DNA from: Diphasiastrum complanatum
Lineage: Eukaryota; Streptophyta; Lycopodiopsida; Lycopodiales; Lycopodiaceae
Assembly (NCBI GenBank): GCA_029204225.1
Contig: CM055109.1
Coordinates: forward strand, 43,341,054 to 43,401,053
Direction: 5' to 3'
DNA: 60,000 bases
Made by a program: the position numbers and the translations under genes. Shown here piece by piece: positions 37,566 to 47,406 of the stretch. Position 1 is the stretch's first letter; every line of letters starts with the position of its first letter. The notes beneath the pieces are model-generated. The model did not search any database. It saw nothing but the letters and a program-made list of their open reading frames with translations, and had not been told where the DNA came from.

Positions 37566-38173
37566 GTGATTCTCATGAACTTGTCATTGACCGATATGAT
37601 TTTGTTTGATGTATGTTTGAACATCAGAAGTCATTTTGAATCTCTCCAAATATGTCCACAACACATCATTGAGGTAATTGTCATCATTATATCCATCAAA
37701 TGTTTCTGGAAAAATACAATTGAATGGATTGTTCATACATGCTTTGTATGGTGAGTCATCGACTAATATTGTATTATGATTATTTAAGTCTGAACAAAAA
37801 TGTTTCCAAACAAAGCACAAAGGTTTGAAGTTAGCAATAACATTATTTTTATCTGGTCTAACAATATCTTTTTGTTGATAGCAATTCTCCTTGCCCATAC
37901 CATAAACAATGGTATTTTGTGCCTAGCTTGACGCTCCATGAAAGAGTATATGCTCCAAATATTTTTGTAAGCCATTGTTGACCAAATTCCAACTCTAAAC
38001 AATGATAAAAGTTTGTTAAAAAACTCCAACCATCCTGGGCGTAGCTGTATCCACTTTCCTTGAAATTTGTGAATATTTCTCAAGCCAGGATATTTGTCCC
38101 ATCATTTTAAAAGAATGCCATTTAGATCTAAGATAATATACATGTTATCATCATATTGTCTGGTCTTTTGAAC
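37566..38173 (-). pseudogene. FCP1/NIF-type HAD phosphatase fragment, frameshifted
   Basis: A TTTTTCAG acceptor at 38174-38180 opens an exon reading YIILDLNGILL, the HAD motif I in the DLNG form seen in plant NLI-interacting-factor (CTD-phosphatase-like) proteins. A TGA stop follows. Next come WIQLRPGWLEFFNKLLSLFR and GIWSTMAYKNI (motif II region). After a frameshift near 37890 the other frame gives FKPLCFVWKHF, NTILVDDSPYKACMNNPFNC (motif III/IV with DDSP) and DVQTYIKQNHIGQ. These phosphatases act on RNA polymerase II CTD or related phosphoproteins. One nonsense and one frameshift make it a pseudogene; the first exon is missing. It lies behind the minus-strand CACTA transposase, so capture is plausible. 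Confidence 0.75.
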
Positions 38174-38559
38174 CTGAAAAACATATTTAAAGTGATATAT
38201 CAAAACATGAGTAATATCATATTTATAATATTTAATCATAAAACCTATAAACTACCTCACTTAAATTGTAATTTTTAACTTTGTGAATTTTAGAATGTAT
38301 AGTTAAAATTATAATTCAAAGTGCTACGTGTATTGTAAAGGACAAGAAATCAAGTTAATACTTTAAAGAAACCAACAATAATTGAACTAACAAATAGTGA
38401 ATTTTAATCTTGTAGCTCAAAAAATAAATTTATATAGTCATCCTTGTCCAATATAATGAAAATATTGAACATAAACAACGTAATCAAAAAGAAATTTATT
38501 TTGTCTCTTATCGTAGAACCCACTAACTATGTATCTACCTGTTCTCACAATAACATATC

Positions 38560-38945
38560 GCGCAAATTTCGACGTCCGCGTCCGACGTATAATAAAAAAT
38601 TTCATAATCCGTCGCAATCCGACACGTTGAGTTCCGACGTCCCAGTAAGAAATCCAAAATTCACAATTCGGCGATCAAATATGAGCGGCAACCAATTTTT
38701 CAAAGGCACGTCGGAGTCCGACATGTCGGATTTCGACATACAAACGTGGATATGACCTGTCACACATTTTTTTAAAACAAAAATACATGTAATCCGACGT
38801 GGATGTTGGAATCCGACATGTGTCGGATTCCGACGTCCACGTCAGCATGCCAAAAGCCTGTCCACAGAATCTGTCCGGGCCTGAGTGGGCACAGACGTCG
38901 GTATCCGACGTGTTTGGAGGCCGTGAGATTTCGACGTCTGTTTCA
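38560..38945. repeat. Cluster of TCCGACGT-type inverted motifs
   Basis: About a dozen copies of TCCGAC(G/A)(T/C)G or its complement occur in 385 bp: 38581, 38618, 38633, 38707-38740 (CGTCGGAGTCCGACATGTCGGA-like back-to-back run), 38792, 38811-38842 (TCCGACATGTGTCGGA then TCCGACGTCCACGTC), 38895-38912 and 38930. Several pair as palindromes around ACATGT/ACGT. The composition is much more GC- and CpG-rich than the flanks. This could be a subterminal repeat array of a CACTA-like element or a cluster of ACGT-core binding sites. Confidence 0.75.
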
Positions 38946-39853
38946 ATCTTCCAACTCGCGAGATCCAGCATCTTCTCTTTCACTTTGTCTTTTGCAGATT
39001 TGAGCGTCTTTGAGCGATTGAGGGCGATCAGTGCTTGAGGGCTTGAAGGTGCTTGATCAATTGGCTTTCAAACATTTTTACATTTTATCCATCTTCTATA
39101 ATACAGCAACAAAGTGAGCATTTGTTTACTTTTCTTCCATTAAAGGCGAGGTTCTAATCTTTCCAACTTGCATGGAAAAACCTACACGCCGTAGGGAGGG
39201 AATATGTGGTGACATTCTGAAATAGGACATAACTGCAAGGTTTGAGTATTATAATTATCACATTCAACTCTATCTATAAAAATATACATAAAAAATATTG
39301 CGATGAATATAAAAAAAAGAATGATAGATAATCATAGATCATTCTCATCATTTACCTCATTTTTGTCATATACAAGTCTTGACACTCATCTGAATCTAGG
39401 TCTAGGTATATATTTAAATTTTCGATCGTGTCTCTTTCATGATGTGAGTTACCCTCATATTCAATCTCCTCTTCTTCTAATTCTATCTCATCCAACATGG
39501 GGGCCTCAAATTACCCCCTATTTGGTCTTGTACGATCGTAGGAATCTCATCATTTTCATTCGTACTTTCTTCTCCCATCATTTCGACATCATTTTGAGTT
39601 TGGATGAGTGGTTCAGATTCTTCCAAAACGTCGTCAAAATTGGGTGGTGGTTTGTCGTGTGTATCCAATTCAACAATATCTTTTCCTTCAAACACACGTC
39701 GTTTTCTTGCATTAAGTTGGATCACATACCACCATCTTGGGTCTATTCGATCTGGATGGAATATAATCTGCCAAAGAATTAAAAAAAAATAAGCTGGTAT
39801 TATAAGATTGATACATAAATAATTGGATTGCGAATATTAATGACATTGAAATT

Positions 39854-40216
39854 TTAGACTCTCACTTGTTCGCAATGTCGTGGCAATATTAAAGTGTCAT
39901 GAGAGTCCATCGATATACATTTCGTTGAGTCGATTTGAAAAAACTTTGAGTTATCATTTCTAATCGTGGCGTTGCTTCCTCGATAGATGACCTTAAACCA
40001 TTTTACGTCAAAAATAAAGTATTTGTCGTTAGTCTTGTAATCGACTTCATAAATATGTTGCAATGTGCCGACATAGTCTAGGTCGTCCGAAATGATATTA
40101 GGGTCTCTCGCACTAGAATGACTCTCTTGTTGAAAGTTGGCCATTATACCACAATCATATGTACATCGCTTTTTGTCAACTCTCTCAACACGGTAATGGT
40201 GTCCATATGCCCACAT
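39854..40216 (-). pseudogene. DUF4216 exon of minus CACTA
   Basis: Reads DLDYVGTLQHIYEVDYKTND, FDVKWFKVIYRGSNATIRND and DTLILPRHCEQV before a GTGAGAGTC donor. It is collinear with the plus-strand copy at 28642-28986. The final exon (39770-39483) continues WWYVIQLNARKRRVFEGKD and an acidic tail to a TGA stop. Confidence 0.85.
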
Positions 40217-40407
40217 GGCAGTGTATGATGTATACTAAAACACAAAAAAAAAAAAAAAACAAATGTGTGTAATTAGAAATACTATTCATAAATTGAGTAG
40301 TACAAAAACAAAACCTTACATAAACAATATTACACTAACCTTCCATCCACATCCGCGAACAAATTCCCATTCTAATTTGGTCACTTCTTTTCTGTTTTCA
40401 GATGCTT

Positions 40408-40998
40408 TTAGCATCGTATCAAAAACCCATTCACAAGAGCATTTTGAAGGTAAAGGCTCCAAAGATTCGTCGTTCTCCAACACCCTTCTTCTTCTTTGAT
40501 TGTATTTCTTCTTTGTTTCAATGTTATGTTTCTTTCCTTTTTGGCTTCTTCATACCTTGAAATCCACTTTTTCATTTGTCCACAATTATATAATATGAAT
40601 GTGTCAATTTTTTTTTTTAATTGAGGTGAAAGTCTTTTTTGCACACCATTTCCTTGTGGTACTTCACCCTTAACACATTCTTCTTCTTCTTCACACCACA
40701 TTTTTGGACTTCCAAGATGCAATTGTGAGATTATTTCGGTGATATAAAACAAAGATTCCTGTACAAGCCAACTTTCTGCAATGCTACCTTCTGGCCTTGC
40801 CTTTTGTCTCACAAAGCCCTTCAAAACTTTCATAAAGCGCTCAAGGTAAAACATCCATCTCGTGTGCACAGGTCCTGCAATTGATACTTCTTTGACCAAA
40901 TGCACTAGAAGATGAACTTGTATATCCAAAAAGGAAGTTGGAAAATCTCTTTCCAACAAACATACCATTTCAATCATTTGGATTTTCATGGAATCCAA
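40408..40998 (-). pseudogene. DUF4218 exon of minus CACTA
   Basis: Reads DIQVHLLVHLVKEVSIAGPV, then ERFMKVLKGFVRQKARPEGS and AESWLVQESLFYITEIISQL, the conserved HL..H...E....GP...RWMYP.ER-type region of TNP2-associated DUF4218, followed by a charged Lys/Glu-rich tail. Confidence 0.85.
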
Positions 40999-41077
40999 TT
41001 CACTGTTTTTTATTTCTTTTGAGGAAATCCACCTACAAGATTGATAGTAGCATTAGGTTGTTCAACACATAAACAAA

Positions 41078-41867
41078 TTAAAATATCACATATTTATACA
41101 AGTGCCTAAAAAAATATACAAACCTAATCATCGATGACAAATTGTAAAGCGTATTTCGTATGTCATCGTTGAAGAGACCTCGAATAGAAAGTGGAAGTAT
41201 GAATTGCAAAATCTTATGCCAATCATGTGATTTCAATCCACTTAATTTACCATCTTTGGTAAATGACTTGCATAAAGAATGTGCATAGCCTGTTGGAGTT
41301 CTCATTTGTTTTATGACATGTTTAACATATGAGAGTTGCTCTTTTGTAAGAATCCACGGCACGCTAGGTAGAATTTCATCTCCACCTTCGGTGTATTGAA
41401 TCCAATAGTATCTTTTCACATCGGCCGCTTGTAGATCTTTACGAGTTGTGGAGTTGTCTTTTATGCCAATGATGTGGTTCCATAAGGATTCACCGACGTT
41501 TTTGAATATGTGCATAGGATCCAATAGATGGTTTATCAATAAATTCCTCCAATAGGGTAATTTATGAAAAATAGACAATCGTTTCATACCATCAATGAAT
41601 TCATTCCATGAAGAATTAACGTCGTGATGTTTAAGCCATTCACCATGCCATTCCACTACTCCCATGCATGGGGGTGGTGGTGTAGCTAGAGGATTATCTC
41701 CTCGCCCTCCAAAAAATCACCTATTCAACCTTCGAAAAGGATGATCAAGTGGCAAGTATTTGCGATGATTTTTGTACACCACTTTTTTTAACATATTTGT
41801 GCTATGTCGACCCTCCAAAAGTGGTCCACAAATATAACATGCGTTGTAACCCGATGTGGTTAAACCT
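41078..41867 (-). pseudogene. TNP2 C-terminal exon of minus CACTA
   Basis: A CTATGCAG acceptor near 41868 precedes YICGPLLEGRHSTN and YKNHRKYLPLDHPFR, then a stop. The open frame from 41665 carries DGMKRLSIFHKLPYWRNLLI, NHLLDPMHIFKNVGESLWNH and LKSHDWHKILQFILPLSIRG. The donor is a GTTTGTATA after SSMIR. Confidence 0.85.
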
Positions 41868-41962
41868 GCATAGTTCATAAGCCAAATTAAACATAAGCTT
41901 AGTTAAATATACTCAAACGGTAAACCCTAAAATGGATTAGATTCATTATATAGATACCTAAA

Positions 41963-42668
41963 CATTCGCTTAAATCGGGGTAGTCATGCATCGTCCACAT
42001 TAAAATTCCACAAACAACGAAGTTTCGTTGTTGTAAAGGTCTCGAGATGTCGTAAGCATGAATACCATTCCAAAGAATGCACAATTCATCCATCAAAGGT
42101 GCAAGATACACATCCATGTTCTTGGCCTTGTACTTTCCTGGAATCAATAAAGCTAATAACAAGTGTCCCATTTTAATACTCAAGCATGGAGGTATGTTGT
42201 AATTAACGAGCACAACTGGCCATGTGGACCAAGTTGACACTTGAACGCTAAAAGGATTTACGGCATCCATAGCAAGGCCAAATCTCAAATTACGAGATTT
42301 GTTTTTAAACTCGGGCCATTGGTCTTTAATATGTTTCCATGCAGGTGAATCACTTGGTACTCGCATCACATCATCCGTAGATCGGTTTTTGACATGCCAA
42401 TCCATTAGTTGTGCCAAAGATTTACATCAAAATAAACGTTGCAATCGTTGGATTATTGGAAAATGTCGTAACACTTTTTGTGGTCCTTTATCCCCTTGTA
42501 CGTCATCTCAAAAATAGCTTTTCAGAATGCTCAGCTCTATATAGAACATGGTCTTCTGGACATGCATGTATTGTGTCGTAATCCATTCCAAGCACGGTCA
42601 TCATCTTTCGTGCTTCTTTTCGTATTTTAGGTATCACATTTTCTTTCGGAAGTATTCGATGCAACAAC
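41963..42668 (-). pseudogene. TNP2 core exon of minus CACTA
   Basis: After a TTTTTTTAG acceptor: LLHRILPKENVIPKIRKEAR, MDYDTIHACPEDHVLYRAEH, a frame break, LQRLF-stop, then LAQLMDWHVKNRSTDDVMRV, RNLRFGLAMDAVNPFSVQVS, VVLVNYNIPPCLSIKMG, KNMDVYLAPLMDEL and WTMHDYPDLSECLG before a GTATCT donor. These are the signatures of transposase family Tnp2. Confidence 0.85.
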
Positions 42669-42709
42669 CTAAAAAAAGAGCAATGTGAGTTGTTAGAAAA
42701 GAAAAAAAA

Positions 42710-43177
42710 TTAACTTAATGTAAATATGCTATAAAGTATAATAATTGTGTTATGCGTTAAGTACCTAAATAAAGATGTCATGCTACGATCACTCCATTTG
42801 TATGTTGCTTGAAGGTTTAGAATAATAATTGACGTAGCTAGTCTCGAAATGGATGCTCCAGGATATAGAGGAGTGTATGCCTCCTTGCACAATAGAATCT
42901 CGTCTTCATCCATCTCAAATTGTTCGTGATCTTCATTTTCATTAGAAGATGCATGCATATCATCATTCTCATTTGTTTCAAAGTAAGATTCAAACATGTT
43001 GTGCATTGCTTCATCGTGTTGCACCTCATCATCATAATCATTAGAATCAAGTTGATTATTCTCTTTTCCAATTGTGTTTGTCTCTTCAATTTGTTTCATT
43101 CTTTGTTTTCTCATGTCTATCAAAACTTGACATTGATTGTAACTAAACACGGATGGATCAACTCCATGAAATGGCAT
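42710..43177 (-). pseudogene. N-terminal exon of minus CACTA transposase
   Basis: An acidic region rich in Asp, Glu and Asn (FEMDEDEILLCKEAYTPLYP) ends in a helix typical of TNP2 N-termini (TSIIILNLQATYKWSDRSMT). The donor GTACTTAAC after SLFR at ~42766 suggests that the frame beyond is intronic. Confidence 0.75.
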
Positions 43178-43794
43178 TCGATGTATTGGCTACACACAAG
43201 AAACAAATTTCATAAGTGACATATATAGATTAAAGAAGTTTATAATAAAAAAAATCATATAAAATTAACAAACCTCAACGTCTTCCAAATTCGATGGTTG
43301 ACCTTATTCTTTTTGTCCAAACTTCACAAATGATTTTCAACAATGTTGTCGTTCATGCATCTTTTGTCCATCACACTTGAGGCATGTGCACCATATTTTA
43401 TTTTGAAAATAATTTTTCTACGAGAAACAAAAATCAAGTACATGTCACTTTAGCACAATATTTTAACTTATAATAACAAAGTTTTTATGAACGAGAACAC
43501 ATGCATGTTTATTACTTACCCTGTTAACTTGAACACTGTCTTCATCGCTAGACTGATCTAAATGTAATTCATCTCGTTGTGATAAACTACATATATGCAC
43601 AAGTACAAAACACAAATAACATAAAATTATTGTATGATTCTAATATTTTAATTTTTAGATATACCTATTCTTATATATTGTCGCTTACATGATTCTTATG
43701 CCAATCTTGGTGCAGGTTCGAGCTCTACACGCATATCTCTCTCCTTTTGTTAACACAAGTATGAAAGTCTCACTCCAATATGTATTAAAGTTCT

Positions 43795-43965
43795 GTACTT
43801 CATGGTACTTGTTTGATCTTCTTGATCCTTTGGAACGTGAAGGTTGAAAGTGTCGCGAAGATTTTCGTGTCGCAAAGTTTGACCTTCTCCTTTTTTGTGT
43901 TGTCTAACTTTCTCCTGTTGTGTCGCGAACATTTTCCTTTCGTGAATATTTCACGTTCGTGTCTT
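43795..43965. repeat. TGTCGCGAA-type motif cluster
   Basis: GTGTCGCGAAGATTTTCG, GTGTCGCAAAG, TGTGTCGCGAAC and TTTCGTGAATATTTCACG lie within 170 bp, upstream of the minus-strand transposase gene. This may be the 5' subterminal region of that element, although the motif differs from the arrays at 36.3 and 38.6 kb. Confidence 0.5.
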
Positions 43966-44032
43966 TTTGTTAGGTTGGGAGTTGAAATCTAACAGAGCTT
44001 TGGTAACAGAAACATTTTTGTTTCTTCATCCA

Positions 44033-44539
44033 TGTCTTGCATGAAGGATTCGAAATAGTCCTTGACATGGATATCCAGTACTCCAAGTGTACAAGATTAT
44101 TAGTTATGCCACGTCATTCCAGACTAGGGTAGTAATGTAATTAATAATATTGTGAGGGCCCATATGCTCTAATTGGACCTATAATGGAGCTAGTGCATGG
44201 TGATTGACACCTTTTTGTGCAAGAATAGAAGGTCAAGTTGCTTTTGCATGGTCATGGGAGAATCCTAGAGGTAATATTCCTAAGCTTTTGGGGCCTATAT
44301 CCTTGTTAGGAGCTAGCTCATCTCCTCATTCAGCTTTCTATTTTCAAGAGTCGGGATCCTCTCCTCTCTTGCACTCAGTCAGCATGGCCCGGGGGGGAAG
44401 CAGTTAGAGACTTGATTTTCTATCTTTTGTTGGTTGGATGGCTTTGCATCACAGGTGTCCTTTTGGTTGTATCTGATAGGATCATGATAGATCTTCACTT
44501 GGCGATCATAACACTTAGGTTGCTGACAGATCAAACTAA
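44033..44539 (+). mobile_element. Decayed LTR related to the one at 57773
   Basis: Phrases such as GAAATAGTCCT, CAAGATTAT.AGTTATGCCA, GAGGGCCCATATGCTCTAATTGGA and a GGTTGGATGGCTTTGCATCACAG-like block align, with much divergence, to the LTR beginning at 57773. The boundaries are approximate. Confidence 0.4.
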
Positions 44540-45359
44540 TGTGAGAAATTGGCAAAAATTTAGCTTGGTATTTTTTATGATAGAAGTTTGTAAGTGAATC
44601 TCACATGTGTGGAGGATGTTCCCACGTGTGGAGAATTGTAAAGTAAATCAAAATGTTTGATATAGGGGTCTCATAGAATTTCATAGTCAAGCATTTAGGT
44701 GTAGGATGTTGATAGGGTCAAATTTGGCATAGATGGCAAATTATCCATTTCCACTTGTAATGCCAATATTGAGCCAAAATAGAGCCAAACTTGTGCCAAT
44801 TAGAGTGTAGACAAGTGTCATGCTTTTGTTTGATGAAGCTTAAGAGGTCCAATAGGATTTAGAGGTGGAACCTTGTGAGGTCCAATAGAAAATTGAGGTG
44901 TGCTTGAATATAGTCCAATAGAATTTAGAGATGCATGGATCAATGGTCCAATAGGATTAAGAGGTGGCAAAGTGTGATCCAATCATAATTAAGCATAGTG
45001 GTAGCTCATGAATCTATTAGTATCATTGTACTCCTCCTTTTGGATCTAATTGATTTTGAGATTGAGTGGATTTTGAGTGTCATTGAGTTTCTAGCTTTCT
45101 CTCTCTACCCGAGAACTCATGATAGTTTTTCTCTCTCTACCCGAGGAGAGCAGCTTGTTTTTACTTAGAATACTTTTGGAACACTTCCCACACGTGTGAG
45201 TGAGAGTTGGAAGTGATTGAATGCATGTAGTGGTGTGTTTTTGCCATAGGATTCAAGATTGATCTTGAATCTCAATCTAGTCTTCATCTTGGTGCATCTA
45301 CACACCTTAGGAGATCACAAGTACTTGTAGTAGACAGTCCACACGTGTGAAATTCAACA

Positions 45360-45376
45360 TGGTATCAGAGCCTACC
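45360..45376 (+). other. Copia primer-binding site
   Basis: TGGTATCAGAGCCTACC immediately after the LTR end CA. Confidence 0.85.
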
Positions 45377-46116
45377 TAAGGTTACCATGCATTTTGATCC
45401 ATTTGAGTGAAAACTATTCATCAATCTTGAGCTAGAAATTGTCAAGGCCCATTTTCCTAGCTATCTTATTCAATTTTGGATCAAAAGAGATAAAAAGGAC
45501 ATTGATTGGGTCTGACCTGGTGCTGTACGGAATCAGGTGCTCAGACACATGTGAGGAACATCCAATTTCAGTTTGGGAGTTCTCTTTCATGTTTGATCCA
45601 AAAATCTTGCTAGATAGCTTGTTTTGAAGCTATTTTTGTCTAGTTTCTGATGCAATCAGTTTCATTCCATTTGGTTGAGCCAATCAAAAGTTATAAGCTT
45701 TTGAAGAGGGTTAGGTAGGGCACCTAGACCTGGGTGGACACATTTGGTTTGGTCAAAAGATTGCTTGTTTGATCCAAAATCACAGTTGAATGCTTACCAA
45801 TCTCATCTATATGTGATCTAGGCACTGTTTTGAGATCTCAGCCATTTTGTTTCATGCAATATCATTGTATTTGAGTCAAATTTGATTTCTTAGTGTATTT
45901 CACACGTGCTAAGAGTGTTTGATCCTAACTTTGCCCATACTCCATCATTTGATGTGAAGTAGATCTAGTTTTGGAGAGATTGAGATAGCTAGTGAGAATC
46001 ATCTCACAGTTTGTTGCAAGATCTTGCATAGGAGATGGTAGCACACCATTATTGGATCCTATAGTGAGAGAGAAGCAACATTTTTTGTTCATCACTTTTA
46101 TCTATCTCCACTTTAC

Positions 46117-46566
46117 ATGACTTCAATGAGTTCATACTTGTTGCAACCAATTGAGAGATTGTCTACTTCCAATTATTCAATATGGAAGTTGAGGATGGAG
46201 TCCATCTTGATACTCCAAGATGTGATGGACATTGTACTTGGGATTGAGGAGGAGCCTCAAGTCCTTCAAGAAGTACAAAAATACAAGAAGAGAGCTAGGA
46301 TGGCTCTCCACTACATTAAGATGAATGTCTCTAATGAGATATTGAGGGAGATTGGTGATCGTTCTACATCCAAGGAAGCTTGGGATTGTCTCAAGTCCAT
46401 CTATGAGGCTAAGAACACCTCTAGGCTCCTCACTCTTAGAAATCAAATATTCCAAAGTAGTGTCAAACAAAGACGATCTGTATTCAAGATTGTTTTCAAG
46501 ACTTATATATCAAGAGAAGCTTTGTCCTTGTGCTTGGCATTCAAAATGCCAAAAATAAAAAAATAA
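46117..46566 (+). pseudogene. Copia gag N-terminal fragment
   Basis: Reads LSTSNYSIWKLRMESILILQ, DVMDIVLGIEEEPQ, RARMALHYIKMNVSNEILRE and SKEAWDCLKSIYEAKNTSRL, the same gag type as in the 30.7-36.3 kb element (UBN2-like). After LTLRNQIFQSS the sequence diverges (VKQRRSVFKIVFKTY), marking the truncation point near 46455; the last ~37 residues are not gag. Confidence 0.8.
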
Positions 46567-47406
46567 AGAAAATTTGCATTTTAGAAGAATAAAAATACTT
46601 TAAAAAAACTTGATTTCATAATGAAACTCTCGTATGAACGACACCTCATCTTTCATCAAATCATCACAATGGCTATAGCATCAAAGGTAATAAAATGGTG
46701 ACTATACATCCATTATAATATAAGATAGTTTTACAACTCAAACTCAAATCCCTGATCCAGACTATTCTAGTTTTGCAGGTCTTCCTAGGACAATACGTGA
46801 ACTAGCTTTATACACAGAATGATATGCCACTATCATTTATAGCTTTAGCAGGTCATCAGATTGGAAGCTAGTTTTACAGATTTGTGAGAATGACTTAAAG
46901 GAGGAAATAGCTTAAGATCAATTGTATACAGCATGTTTCATCCATATCTATGAATCCTAGGCAGCTTGGAATGTAATTGGACCTTGATGACTCCCTGAGA
47001 TGGCAATTATGTGGGCGTATCCAGAATCCAGTACTACTTATCAATGATTTCGCAGATTTTGTGCCCACCAAGATCCAATCCAGAATACCATGCAGAGTCA
47101 CAGTAATCACTCCTAGCCACTGAACTCACCAGAACTTGACATTCCAGAACTGATAGCTTAAGCAATCAATAGAGCTTCTTTGCAGATCTATCGTTGCAGT
47201 AGCTTGCTGTTAGAAGATTGCGAGTCCAACACCTATGTTCTAGATTCTTGACTGCTCTCCAGGCTTGAGCTACAAAATCAACCTGTGCAAATCATTCCGG
47301 GGGAATATTATGCAGAGTAAGTTGAACGAAATCAGAATCTGTTTGATTCATGGCTCCATCGAGACTGTTTGGTCATCAACTATCAGCAATAGTACATAAC
47401 GTTGAC
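46567..47406 (-). other. DELLA 3' flank
   Basis: No coding signal was seen. This stretch should hold the 3' UTR and terminator of the DELLA gene (minus strand). A plain AATAAA signal was not obvious. Confidence 0.5.

Larger units (their letters stand above)
39483..43420 (-). pseudogene. CACTA (En/Spm) TNP2-type transposase gene, minus copy
   Basis: About six exons with good splice signals run right to left: a possible Cys-rich start (WCTCLKCDGQKMHER near 43380), an acidic N-terminal exon (43177 to ~42766), the TNP2 core (~42668 to 41963), the IDGMKRLSIFHKLPYWRNLL exon (~41867 to 41111), a DUF4218 exon (~41030 to 40408), a DUF4216 exon (40216 to ~39868) and a final acidic exon (~39770 to 39483). 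Damage seen: frame breaks around 42420-42520 and a stop near 41725. It is better kept than the plus-strand copy and clearly from the same family. TNP2 would excise and reinsert the element in the nucleus. Terminal inverted repeats were not found. Confidence 0.85.
44540..46566 (+). mobile_element. Copia element, 5' LTR plus truncated gag
   Basis: An LTR from TGTGAGAAATTGGC (44540) to GTGTGAAATTCAACA (45359) is followed directly by a tRNA-Met primer site and, 740 bp on, a gag start. Gag similarity ends near 46455 and the rest of the element is missing, so it is a 3'-truncated copy. It ends about 0.8 kb from the DELLA stop codon. Confidence 0.7.

Noticed and set aside
38515-38530. CACTAACTATG as the terminus of the minus-strand CACTA element
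   Set aside because: A single CACTA pentamer occurs often by chance; no matching TAGTG end or 3-bp target duplication was found.
38444-39038. Open frames over the TCCGACGT array on both strands
   Set aside because: They exist because the GC-rich array has few stop codons; the peptides have no known motif.
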